DNA of 64,000 nt, taken from the NCBI GenBank assembly GCA_024867545.1, contig JANFNE010000027.1:496001-560000 (forward strand), given 5' to 3'. The translations under genes and the position numbers were made by a program. A model generated the notes under the pieces. The model was given only the letters and a program-made list of their open reading frames with translations. It was not told where the DNA came from and searched no databases. Position 1 is the stretch's first letter. Each line of letters starts with the position of its first letter. This document shows positions 43,035-52,620 of this stretch, in pieces. The stretch comes from Phytopythium helicoides. Taxonomy: Eukaryota > Oomycota > Peronosporomycetes > Pythiales > Pythiaceae.

Positions 43035-43382
43035 TGTTGAAGGTAGTGAGGTCTTGGACACGAAGCTTGGGCAGAGCGGAGGGAGTTCTTCACTTGGACA
43101 GAAGACCGGAGCGAAGACCACTTGAGGGGTAGAAGGAAGATTCGAAAGTGATTCGATTGAGGTCCTTAGTTCGCAACTACTTGCTACCTCTAAGCCTGCC
43201 TGTCCTTTTCTGGGTTCACTCTACTTGATTTTTTCCTGGATACTGATTCACGGCAGCCAATCCTATCTTGAACCCACAACTTCCTACCCACTAGTTGGCG
43301 TAATCGATGACCGTGAGCAATGTGGGATCGCATTGGACTGCCTCGGGCTAGTCAGTCCAGGTCAAACCGGCTACCCTCAACA
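43035..43382 (-). repeat. Copia 5' LTR, 348 bp
   Basis: TGTTGAGGG...CTTCAACA on the minus strand; followed by the primer-binding site. Lacks the 19-bp segment present in the 3' LTR and in the solo copy at 28489. Confidence 0.95.
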
Positions 43383-44264
43383 AGTCATAGGGCTCATAGC
43401 GATAGCGAGATCGCTCTGCACCCGAGTCCCGAGAGGGACTTCGATGACGGTCAATCCTGCGACCGAGATCATCGTACGCATAACCGTACTGGTCGTACCA
43501 CGGCCCATGCAGATGGTACTGGCAATACTCGCCAGACGCATCGACGTGACTACGGTACGGTCCGTAGCGATCCTCATGGTGAGGGATCCACTCGTCACGA
43601 GGACGAGTCTCTCGGTACCCAGCGCGGTACCCCGACGCCGAAGCAGCCGGCGCCGTCGAGTAGTACGACGGCGGCGCGGCTGCAGCAGCCTGGTACGGCT
43701 GCGAGACAGCAACGGCTGTCGCTGTCGACTGCGCAGCGCGCAGCAGGTCAACTTGACCGCGGAGGTAGGAGCACTGCTGCTTCAACTCCTCCTTCTCCTT
43801 TCGGAGCTCTCGGAGCTCCTCACGGCGCTCGTGAGCAAGATCGGAAGCACGACGATACTTCTGATCTAGGATATCATAATCCTTTGCCAGATCGAAATAC
43901 CGATCAACGAGATCCTGCGGTGGATCATCGCGGCTCCGAGCAGGAGCAGGTGAACGGGAGTCCCGTGTCACCGGCGCAGAAGGCGAGCGGCGCTCGGCCC
44001 TCGCGCGCGGCGGACTCGCGTCCGCCCCCGCCACTTCTTGACCATCTTGGTCGAACCCACTATGTAGTGGAAGCGCTCCTTCGGAGCCGGATCCGTCGTG
44101 GTCAACGACAGATCCTCGTGAAGTGGCGTGGCTACCCACACTCACAGAACTCCTGGGAGTTCGAGGCACCTCTGCGGGAGGACTGCCCGGACCTCGTGCG
44201 CGCTTTTGACCGCGCCGAGGCTGAGCGTCGCCGCGCGGAGCGGACGCACGCTCATTCCGCCTAG
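43383..44264 (+). CDS. Gypsy chromodomain ORF, cut from pol by the copia insertion
   Basis: An open plus-strand frame from the copia boundary to TAG 44262. Its C-terminal part is a chromodomain: 'HYVVEALLRSRIRRGQRQIL', 'VKWRGYPHSQNSWEFE' and 'DCPDLVRAFDR'. The long preceding part is Asp/Arg/Thr-rich and looks disordered, and may be only a shadow of the antisense ORF. Discounting the copia element and one target duplication (4769 bp) puts this frame in phase with pol, but a TAG at 38596 lies between. So either the chromodomain is read by a separate mechanism or pol lost its C terminus by that stop. Confidence 0.75.
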   Translation, partial: SHRAHSDSEIALHPSPERDFDDGQSCDRDHRTHNRTGRTTAHADGTGNTRQTHRRDYGTVRSDPHGEGSTRHEDESLGTQRGTPTPKQPAPSSSTTAARLQQPGTAARQQRLSLSTAQRAAGQLDRGGRSTAASTPPSPFGALGAPHGAREQDRKHDDTSDLGYHNPLPDRNTDQRDPAVDHRGSEQEQVNGSPVSPAQKASGARPSRAADSRPPPPLLDHLGRTHYVVEALLRSRIRRGQRQILVKWRGYPHSQNSWEFEAPLREDCPDLVRAFDRAEAERRRAERTHAHSA

Positions 44265-45664
44265 AGGCGGGAAGAGCAAGGGGTGCGGGCTTGCGTCGAG
44301 CCACGTAGCCCCGGTCCGCCCGAGTGGGGACCTCGTGGGTTTGCTCCACGACCTTGTTCTCCAAGCGCCTGACGCGCAGCTTGGCGAACTCGAAGGCAAG
44401 TGAGCGCACTGCCTTCGCGTCTTCCTTTCGGAAGCTGAGCATGTATGCTCGAATCGGTCGGTTGTACCGACGACACCAAGCATAGAACTGCTCTATGCCC
44501 ATCCGGAGAGTCTCCTCCGGATGGCAGACCACCACGACCTCGTGGCTGGTCGGCGTGCGCAGGCCGCCAGGCCCGCCCGTACGCTTGCTGAGCATGTAGC
44601 GAAGGTACTTGCCGTACTCTTCGAACGTCCAGCGAGCTGGACTGCCCAGCGCCAGCTGATGGTTCACATCACGCTGGTAGATCTGGTCAGGCGTCACCGC
44701 CGGTGGACCGATCTCAGAGACGTGAGCTCCCGGTGGGTCGCTCTGCTCAGGAATGAAGAAGACGCTAGGCGTCCTAAATTCCTCGGAAGCCTCGAAGAGT
44801 GCTTCCTCTCGACGAGCAAGCGTGTCCTCTTGCTGCTCGTCGAGGTCGTTGGTGACCAACGGAGCCAAGGTGGCAGCGGTCCGTCGCTCGCCACCTGCGT
44901 CGTCGGATGGACGACGCTGAGCACCAATGCTCGCACGACTTGTGTCGTGCGTGAGGTAGCGCTGCTCTGCTACCTCACCCTCCTCGCTCTCCGAGTCGGA
45001 GAACAGAGTCTCGCGACGTGACGGGGTGTCACGTCTGAAGGACGCAGCGTCGTCGTTGACGTCTGCGTCCCGCGACGGCAGCGGAGGCGCGTCGCGCAAG
45101 GGATGGAAGTCCCTTGGGTTCATGAACGAATGAACCGGGCCACCCTCGTGGCCAGAGCCAAGGCTCGCAACTGCTTCCGCCACTGCGGAGCCTTGCGGCA
45201 ACTCGTTGAGAGTCGTCCGCGTGACTGCTGCGCTTTCGCGCGCTGTCCCCACCGACGCGGTGTCGGTGTTGTCCACGTTTGGACTAGGGGAGGCCCTCCC
45301 CTGTGCTCGACGGGCACGTGTGCCCGTCGTCGGAGTCGTCGGCGTGTTGGAGCCGGACTCCCGAGTGGCGTCGCGAGTGCGCGCCGGCCGCTCGTCGACG
45401 TTGGCCGCAGCCGCGGTCGATGTCGCTGTAGAAGCGCCCTCGCTCGCAGGCGAGGCGCGCGCATCACCGGATGCTAGCTAGCGCTGCTGCTCGCGCGGCG
45501 CGCGTGACCATGGAGGTCTGCTTGGCCATTGCTGGCCCAAGCGCGTGCACTGTAAGTGCTGAGCGGAAGCGCTGTCGAAGCGCTCGCTCCCCGCCGCTCC
45601 GTCGTGTATTGACGGGCGGCTCTGGAACGTTCGTTCCCGGCGCCTCTATTTGAAGAGTGCCCAT
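43383..45664 (-). CDS. Antisense ORF in the gypsy 3' region, truncated by copia
   Basis: A minus-strand frame open from about 45471 down to the copia boundary, about 696 codons, in the host gypsy element between the chromodomain and 3' LTR. A structured block lies at about 44675-44320 ('ARWTFEEYGKYLRYMLSKR', 'CHPEETLRMGIEQFYAWCRR') and a coiled coil at about 43920-43740 ('DLAKDYDILDQKY', 'RREELRELRKEKEEL'). The tail is Tyr/Arg/His-rich ('HLHGPWYDQYGYAYDD'). Across the copia insertion the frame continues in phase to a stop at 38471, inside the pol 3' end. Upstream, a 4-bp CTAG duplication (45474-45481) separates it from an ATG-led frame starting at 45664. No homology known to me; function unknown. 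Confidence 0.6.
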
Positions 45665-45753
45665 TTTGGAACGACTGTTCAGGCCTGGCCCAGTTTGGTC
45701 GGGCGGTTCCAAATTGGAACGAGAGTCACTCCTGCGCGGGGTGTCTCTAATTT

Positions 45754-45766
45754 GAGTGGGGGAGAG
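45754..45766 (+). other. Polypurine tract of the gypsy element
   Basis: GAGTGGGGGAGAG directly before the 3' LTR; primes plus-strand DNA synthesis. Confidence 0.9.
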
Positions 45767-46083
45767 TGTAACGGGGTTACACGGGTACGTACCCATGGGT
45801 GCGACCCATGGCTACACTGGGTTGTGTACCCATTGCCCTCCGGCTAAGTACGAGCCGGAGGTTGAGTGGCTCTCATGAGCCTTGCATACTTTAGTCAAGT
45901 AGTTTTGCATTGTGTGTTTTAGGAACCACCCATTTCAGAAACGCCTTAATGCATACGTAAATACAGTCTCCTTTTTGCCTTGAACGGCACACGTGTATTT
46001 GGTTATTCCTAACCTATACTAAAAGCAAGTCAAACTTGCATTGCACGCTTCCTCGTGCCTAAAGTGCTGTGTGACCCGTCACA
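45767..46083 (+). repeat. 3' LTR of the nested-host gypsy element
   Basis: 317 bp, identical to the 5' LTR except CCTAAAGTG for CCTACAGTG near the end. Same hairpin series. Confidence 0.96.
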
Positions 46084-46960
46084 CCTTCATTGGTAGTCTG
46101 GTGTCCCAAGTAGTCTAGCAGACGACGCACCCAGTAGCTCTTGGGAATCCTAATGGATAAGTTCACTTGTCGCAAGCGTCAAGCAGCCTCTTTACCTTTG
46201 CGCACAATTCTTCCTACAATCCATTTGTGACAAGGATATCGTCAATATACGAGCACTTCCTGGGTACCGACAACCTCATGCTTGCGTCCGGCACACCACT
46301 AGTAAAGACGTTTTCAGGGAGCGTGTCTTCAACAGGGGGTTCCCTGTCATGCGTTCAAACTTCGCTAGAGCGATCTTTATGATCCATTCAGTGTGTTGTC
46401 GATAAGCCTCTGGTAAATCTGGGGTGCGTTCTTCAGTCCGAAGGGCATTCAGTTCCATTCGAAAAGCTCGAATGGAGTAATGAAGGCTGATATCTCGCAA
46501 GCTCTTTGTGTCATTCCCACCACCCAGAATCTACTGGCCATATCGAGTGACCAAAACCACAGCCCCTTATATAGATCTTCGAGCAGGTCGTTCACGATTG
46601 GCATTTGGTACACGATAACTTGGGTCAGGCTGTTGACTAGTCGGTAATCAATGCACAGCCTGATATCAACCCCGTTCTTCTTCACGATCTCCTTGACGGG
46701 CGAAGTCCAGGGTGACGTCGACGGCTCGACAAACTTCGCTGAGAGTAACACTTTGTGAAGCTCGGCGATCTTCTTGCAGAACTGTGGCGGGCACGTGTGA
46801 CAACATGCTTCGCATTACCAATATCGATGTCACACACCGCCCCTTTAGCTTTTGGAGGGAGTGCATTCCTTATCCCCATCAGCAAGTGCCGTTTATCCCA
46901 GATGATTGATCACAACTTATCGGTTTTTTGGACCGTATTCACGCTGTGGTCCCCAATCTG
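46084..46960 (-). pseudogene. Old gypsy reverse transcriptase, broken
   Basis: Pieces in several frames: 'LLMGIRNALPPKAKGAVCDI' (46885), then 'EPSTSPWTSPVKEIVKKNGV', 'IRLCIDYRLVNSLTQVIVYQ' and 'FWSLDMASRFWVVGMTQRA' (46751-46449), then a catalytic YIDD at 46238-46249 followed by 'ILVTNGL' and a stop. These are the standard palm motifs of the gypsy RT family. Confidence 0.85.
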
Positions 46961-47603
46961 AGTATCTTCAATCTTGATTCCTCCACTTTGGGCGTCACTT
47001 TTGGCAAGACTGTCATCTGAGCTTCGATATCTTCAGCGAAGAGTTCGCTGCCCTTGTGATGATGGACTGCCTCGTCGATCTCTGGTGACTGCTCTCCGGT
47101 CTGTTCGTTTTGATATTCCTGAGAGGAAACTATGTGTTCTGCACAGCTTCGGACAACTGATGCCACCGCCGGTGATAGTCTCTCAAGTATTATCTCTGGA
47201 GTGGGGATGAAACCTTCTCAGTCTTCGGTACTTTGTCGTCACCCGCATTATTATCGCGCAGCTGCCACTCTGTTCTGGCATTGTAGGCATGAGTCTGCTA
47301 CTCGCGGTATCTATTTGAGTCGATTGACACAATGCCCGGTAATGCCGCGTGTAACTCACAACGCTTACTTGTCTTCCGGCGATGATCAAGTCATGGCCTA
47401 GGGATTACCGACAAAAATGAGTCGGATGCTCACTTCGTCTGGAAGACAAACAAACACGTTGGCCAGGTCGAGTCGGTCGCCGGCGGGTACCATGAAGTCC
47501 ATCCCCAGCATGGTATCTTGCCGGGCAAGATGGCCCACCCACACTTGGCAGTAGTACATCAGAGATCCTGACAGGATGAGCTTGATCTACGTGCATACGT
47601 CCG
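46961..47603 (-). pseudogene. Old gypsy protease-RT linker, decayed
   Basis: Contains 'SELFAEDIEAQMTVLPKV' on the minus strand (about 47060-46990), the linker found in this gypsy lineage before RT. The rest is unreadable. Confidence 0.55.
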
Positions 47604-47999
47604 TCATGTACGTGTTCTCTCTGATCCCGACTCATTCTTGGCGCTGACTCCCGTCGACGTAACGAAATTGATGTCTAGGATTGAGACTTCTGCGACAGAG
47701 TCGAAGAGAATTTGCGCTTTCTCATTGTTGATCCCTGTGGCCTTCGCCTGCTTGAACCACTTACCAGGAGCGTGGTGTTTCCAGTAGCCGCTAGATTCTC
47801 CTGGCAGCAACTTTACGGTCATCGTCGCAGGCTGACGACTGAATTTATCACTCAAGAGTAGACTGGATATTGCAGCCAAGTCGTGGGTCCGTAGTCCACA
47901 TGCATTCCCATCCTTCGAAGTTAGCTCCACGCTAACTGCTACTCGTGATGATCGTTCCACATATGCATTGATGCAAACTTCAGGCCGTTCGTCTCGCAC
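47604..47999 (-). pseudogene. Old gypsy protease, active site altered
   Basis: 'WKHHAPGKWFKQAKATG' leads to 'ILFDSVAEVSILD'. The expected Asp-Ser/Thr-Gly-Ala is Asp-Ser-Val-Ala here, so the conserved Gly is lost. Ends in a non-homologous tail. Confidence 0.72.
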
Positions 48000-48463
48000 T
48001 GGATTCCAACCTAGCGAGCGTCCTAGTTTAACATCTCTCCGAGTTGGCGGGCAACATGTGGCCGTGCTTCGCTGGTTCGTAACATTGACGGACGAGATTG
48101 TATACTCTCTTCCATTGAACGACGGCCAATGTCATGGAGATCACCCCAACCGCGCTTCCCACATTTCTGGCACGTGAGCCTTCTCCAACATCCCAAGTCT
48201 GTGTGCTTTTGGGATCTTCCGTGTGAGCAGCGCTCCAGGTGGAACTGATCAGGTTCCGAGTTGGGCCAGTCTGCTTGTTCGAGGGGCCTGGCTAAATTTG
48301 ATCATCCTCGACCCACCCATTTCGCATCCGATTTTCGTGGGCTGGCGTCAGGCTCTTCGACTCTTATGACTCCTTCTGAGGCTCCTTGGCGGTCATGTAC
48401 AAGCGGCGAAGATCACTGAAGACCCTATATCACTTCTAGAGCTGTCGTTGTTGACGACTACTT

Positions 48464-49935
48464 TCACCGCTTGAACCGGTCGTGACGCAGCTCCCAGTAT
48501 GGATTTGAGGGCGGTGGGACCAGCTTCAGCCGATACTTGGGTCCTGGCTTCTTTAGCCGCTCTTGAGCTCGCTCCAAGGCACGCATAGTTTCTTCCAGTG
48601 CGTCTGCGTCTTCAAGACGCAGAGGTATGAGACAGGCCCCAAGGTACAGATCTTCGAGACTATCGATGAAGTGCTCCACGTGTTCCCAGCGGACTTCCGC
48701 CGTGCCGTCTTTGATCTTGATCTTCACGCAGAGCGCTGCAACATTAAAGCGGAAGATACTCCAACGGTGTCTCGTTAGGGCGGCGACGCGCATGGTAGTA
48801 TTGGCGAGCTACTGGTGTACCGCGTCCACAGTATTGCACCAGGAAATGCTCGTACAAATTCGTCCAGTATTTGCGGGTTAAGTGGCTCAGCTGCCGGTAC
48901 CAGTTTCGCGCAGGGCCAGTAAAGAGATTACCAAATACGAGGAACGCTCGTCTTTATCGGCTTGATCTCGGCTGAAGGCCGATTGTCCTTTGCTTATCCA
49001 CGCTCTCGCCCCATCTTCGTCTCCGTCCCTGCCTGAGAACTCTTTGAGGTCGGAGACCGCTGATGTCCTCATGCGAGGGGCTGTCAATGCCGGCGTGGTC
49101 GCAGTCGCTACTACGCGGGTCGCCATCGGGCTGCCGTCGAGATCGTCAGGATCGCACTCATGGCTTGAGTCAGCGGATTCGATGTCCACGTCTGAGTGAT
49201 TTGCCTTGGGTGTCGTTGCAACCGGATCTTGGCGTCGACATCCCAGGATCGCTGCAAATTGTTTTATTAGGGTAGCGACCTGTGGGACTCCTACACCAAT
49301 GTTCGCGTGTCCGCCAACACCTGTCTGCTGTGCAGCCCGCGGCTGCCTTGTCGGCTCCCAATGTTGGTCAGTGTAGGCCATTGGCGTTGGTCGTGGATGG
49401 AATGTGGATACGACGGTGGGTGCAAGCGATATTCCCATGGGTTCGGACAAGGATCTAGAGCTAGAGCATGAGACCCCCGTTTGGTAAGGCGAAGACTCTG
49501 CTGACACTCTTCCAGCTGACGTCACAGCCAGCGGCCCTTCATTTGACCGACCAACGGTCGCAGCAGATCCTGGAGCTTGTAATAAGCCGTCTTGATCTCC
49601 TCTGTTGTCATCTCGAAGACTTCGTGCGCTTGGAACGGTACCGCAACCAGTCTGGCATCCTTCAGGACGCGCAAGGTTGCTTTGACGAGATCCAGCTTCG
49701 ACGTCCCGGTCGTTGGAGCGGGGATCTGGCCTTTAAGATCACTGAGGAGCCTTAGCTGCAAGAGCTGCATCAACGGATCCTGGTCTAGGAACTCGAACAG
49801 CTCGTGGCGATGAGCGGCGAACTGGAGCTCGACGTCACTTCTGGATCGCCACGTCGATCCTGTGACGAGCTGGGATTCTGGATCCGTTAGGCCCGGGGCC
49901 TGTAGCTTCTTGCGGGTACTGGCACTCCTGGTCAT
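48464..49935 (-). pseudogene. Old gypsy gag, broken
   Basis: 49935-49522 is a helical N-terminal part ('HEVFEMTTEEIKTAYYKLQD'). 49525-48887 holds a linker and the capsid-like start ('SDLKEFSGRDGDEDGARAW', 'ISKGQSAFSRDQADKDE'). 48793-48464 continues with 'HVEHFIDSLEDLYLGACLIP' and 'EETMRALERAQERLKKP'. Order and spacing match Gag of oomycete gypsy elements; frames differ between pieces. Confidence 0.72.
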
Positions 49936-50249
49936 CTTCTTCGACGTCGGCTTAGTCGTCGACTTGGGTGCATCTTGACGAGGCTTTCTCGTTCGGGTCG
50001 ACTTATACCCGATGGTGGATCCTGCAGGGTAGCAGGATCCGCAATTAGCCCTTTTCGGGGCTACAGGGGGGATTGGACTCTTCTATTTGAGTTTGTCCTT
50101 AGTTACGTTGTCAGGAGTCCTCCCGGAGACTTGACCTTCGCAGGGTCTGGTTGATTCTTGATTCACGAGCGTCGACCCAGAATCCGCTGGTGGAGGAGCC
50201 CCTGGCTCAGTCTTGACTGTCGCATCACTCCCAGAGCTGGAAGAACCGG

Positions 50250-50480
50250 GCATGCGCACCATTGTAGCGGGGTGGTCCTCCTGAAAACGGAGAGATCAGT
50301 CACCGGCGCGCCCTACACCGGCTGTCGGAGGGGTTATCCCGGTAGATGTAGGAAAGAGTCACGTTGTGTACCCGCCGGTGGGCGGTTGCGATCTTCACGG
50401 GTTCTGGTGGGTGCGTGGAGGCAAGGCTGAGGGCCTCGAAGCCGCGGCGTGGATGCTCTTCACTCCGCGGGGGTGTGTTG
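50250..50480 (+). repeat. Dispersed repeat, related to 56690-56890
   Basis: Shares with 56690-56890 the colinear motifs 'CCTACACCGG' or 'GTGTGCCGAC', 'CGGAGGGGTT', 'CACGTTGTGTACCCG', a GGTGGGC-type G-rich run, and 'CTTCACTCCGCGG'. Possibly an LTR of the gypsy elements nearby (TGTAGCGGGG at about 50264 is a plausible terminus), but the other end is unclear. Confidence 0.5.
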
Positions 50481-50939
50481 TGCAGCGATCGATAGGTGAT
50501 CGGCGGCTACTGTGCAGGATCCTAGTTCTGGCGCGCCAAAGGATAGATGTGGCTGGCGATCCTCGCCTGGCCACCCAAAGTGTAGTCCAAAGTCCTTTGT
50601 TAATCTTCTAACCCTCTTATCGGGCGTGGAGTTGGGGGAGTTGGTCGAGCAGAACAAGGAAGACGTCTTGATGCCCCAAGGTGAATTCTCGACTGACTGT
50701 TTACCTACGTGTGTGCCTACCCATCCTTGTACCTGCTCCTGCACGCCTATGTACCTGTTGTGTGTGAAGATCATCTGGTCCGAGTCGCATAATCAACGCC
50801 GGTGCCAATACGCGTGCCGTCATCAAGCGATCCACGTATGATGGCTGGATCCTCGGATCCCATCCTGAGGTGGTCCAGACAGATGAGTGTGTACACCTTT
50901 GGACACTCGTTGCCGTTGCCATAGTTGCTGCCGATCTTC

Positions 50940-51642
50940 CCATCAGGAGCGCCCAGATCCTCGCTTTTCCCCAGCGCGCTCCACCAGAAACTAGATATTC
51001 AGTCGATTATTGTCGTAAAAATGCTTTTGCCGTTGTTGAGTCTTGATGAGTTGCTCCTTGGGAAAGTCAATGACCGATTGACGCTGCTTCAGGAACCATA
51101 CGGGTTCTCGGATGCCCAAAGTCTCGGAAGGGAAAGTCTGTTCATATTTACTTCCATTGGCGCCCGCCCTGTAGACATATTCATGGGTGTATTCGATACT
51201 TGGAAGCTGATCCGTCCTGTCATCTTCGTAATGGGAAACTGTGCAGCGTAGCTCGCCTTCTAGAGCTCAGATCTGTCACTCTCTTGGACCATTCCACTTG
51301 GGCACGGTGAGCTAACGTATCCCGGTCGGAAACGATCGATCTTGGAGCACCGTGAAAAACTTCGATCTGGTTGAAGAAGATCAAGGCAATGATCTCCGCC
51401 TTAGCAGTTTTCTAAGTCGGCAGGTATCGTGCTCTCTTGCTGAGTCGACAAACCACAACGCATATGACGTCAAATCCTCGTAAACCCACCAAGCCCGTAA
51501 CGAAATCCATAGCGATATCGAGCCACGGCGCCTCAGAAATGAGTACCAATTGAAGCAAGCACGTTCGCACGTAGTCCTGGATGCTCAACCTCAAACCGAT
51601 CCACACAATGTCTTGAGGTACTGCGAGATATGTACGTAGCAT
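50940..51642 (-). pseudogene. Second gypsy integrase fragment
   Basis: 51642-51412 reads 'APWLDIAMDFVTGLVGLRGF' and 'VCRLSKRARYLPT', the first strand of the integrase core with its Asp; the second Asp of the usual 'VVDRLSKRA' is Cys. Further left, about 51080-50990, another frame gives 'FPKEQLIKTQQRQKHFYDNN', the helix before the GPF region. A separate, older insertion than the split element, in the same orientation. Confidence 0.7.
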
Positions 51643-51734
51643 ATCAGGATGAGTAATTGTGGTGTGGTATTACTGGTCAACGAAAATCCATGGGCGACAG
51701 GGCATCTAAGAATAGCTGAGAAGAGTGACACGCA

Positions 51735-51985
51735 AGATCCCTGATCTCTGGTACCAGGATCCAGATCCCAGATCCCTGCTTGTTGACATCAGATCCCTGA
51801 TCCCCGACATCAGATCCCAGATCACTGACGCCAGACCCCGGATCCCTGACACCAGACCCCAGATCTTTGACACCAGACCCCAGATCCCAGATCCCTGGTG
51901 TTAGATCTCAGATCCCAGATCCTAGAAGCCGGATCTCTGATCTCTGGGTCGGATCCCTGGTCTCTAAGCTGGATCCTCGAATCCA
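51735..51985. repeat. Minisatellite, 21-bp unit built on AGATCCC
   Basis: Clear 21-bp units start at 51789, 51810, 51831, 51852 and 51873, each ending in TGAC (last one degenerate). On both sides AGATCCC/GGATCCCTG words continue with irregular spacing. No coding frame. Confidence 0.85.
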
Positions 51986-52429
51986 AGAGTAGATCCCCGA
52001 GGATAGACAACAGATGTCGAAGTGGTTGTAGTGTCGGTTGACAGATCCTAGATAAAGGAGTGTACAATAGCTAGTAGGTGTGCATGTGTTAGGTAATCAG
52101 TCCGGAATATTCCTTCTACACCTCAAGTCGAGGCCAAGACTAGCCCGTCGAAGAAGCTGGACCGCGGCTCAATCACTCACCCCCGTCGCCAAGAGGAGGC
52201 GACGTAAAACATATCAAGGAATTCCCGGCCTGTTGGGCAACGCTGAATCTCTGATCTGCGTCAAGAGGCAACAGCTGCTTCGCGCAAGGAACGTGCAGAC
52301 ACTCACAGTCGCACCTCTCTCCGCTCCGAATCAACTACATAGGTCTTGTCCGAGCTGCAAAATTTGCCGGTGGGTCTACGACAGTGGCTTGGTCGTGGTA
52401 CTGGACTACAACGTTCAGTGTGATATAGT
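51986..52429. other. No supportable feature
   Basis: A plus-strand frame of 147 codons at 52080-52523 has no motif and ends as a translated C-run; I treat it as chance. Confidence 0.4.
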
Positions 52430-52453
52430 GACTGAAAAAATTCAGGCGTATCG

Positions 52454-52485
<32 letters not shown>

Positions 52486-52620
52486 ACGTTGTGACCCCTT
52501 TTGGCAAGGTTCTTTCCCTATAAGCTGGGTTGCACACAGGGTTCACCAAGCAGCACACACACCGCTCCGCTGGCTACGAGCAAGCCAGCGAGCTGCACTC
52601 GCACTCCGTGCCCTCAGCTA
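52430..52620 (+). repeat. Dispersed repeat, copy B, with a 30-C run
   Basis: Second copy of the repeat at 23077-23290. At 52456-52485 it has 30 consecutive C residues where copy A has only 'CCCTCC'. Carries the same 'TTCTTTCCCTATAAGC' block. Confidence 0.65.

Larger units (their letters stand above)
38619..43382 (-). mobile_element. Ty1/copia element nested in the gypsy element
   Basis: 4764 bp, with LTRs 38619-38985 (367 bp, 3' LTR) and 43035-43382 (348 bp, 5' LTR) and target duplication AGTCA (38614-38618 and 43383-43387). A polypurine run (GAGGGGGCG on the minus strand) precedes the 3' LTR. The primer-binding site matches a Met tRNA anticodon arm. A single intact gag-pol frame fills the interior. 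Copia order is confirmed by integrase lying before RT. Confidence 0.97.
32844..46083 (+). mobile_element. Ty3/gypsy element with chromodomain, 13,240 bp including a nested copia element
   Basis: Bounded by 317-bp LTRs (32844-33160 and 45767-46083) that differ at one base, with the target duplication CCTTC at 32839-32843 and 46084-46088. A polypurine tract (GAGTGGGGGAGAG) precedes the 3' LTR and a TGG-starting primer site follows the 5' LTR after two bases. Order: gag, protease, RT, RNase H, integrase, GPF motif, then (after the copia insertion) a chromodomain ORF and an antisense ORF. Without the copia insertion it would be about 8.5 kb. Gag has an in-frame stop and gag, protease and RT are in different frames, so this copy is probably not autonomous. 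Confidence 0.96.
46084..49950 (-). mobile_element. Old Ty3/gypsy element, 5' half (right part of the split copy)
   Basis: The continuation of 29885-32843. Minus-strand order from the right: gag (49935-48464), protease (47999-47604), linker (47166-46960), RT (46885-46084). All are broken by stops and shifts. The 5' LTR should lie to the right of 49950 but was not identified with confidence; a repeat at 50250-50480 is a candidate. Confidence 0.82.

Noticed and set aside
43383..45276. Env-like gene in the gypsy element
   Set aside because: The extra ORF is antisense, has no signal peptide or membrane segment, and looks like a coiled-coil protein.
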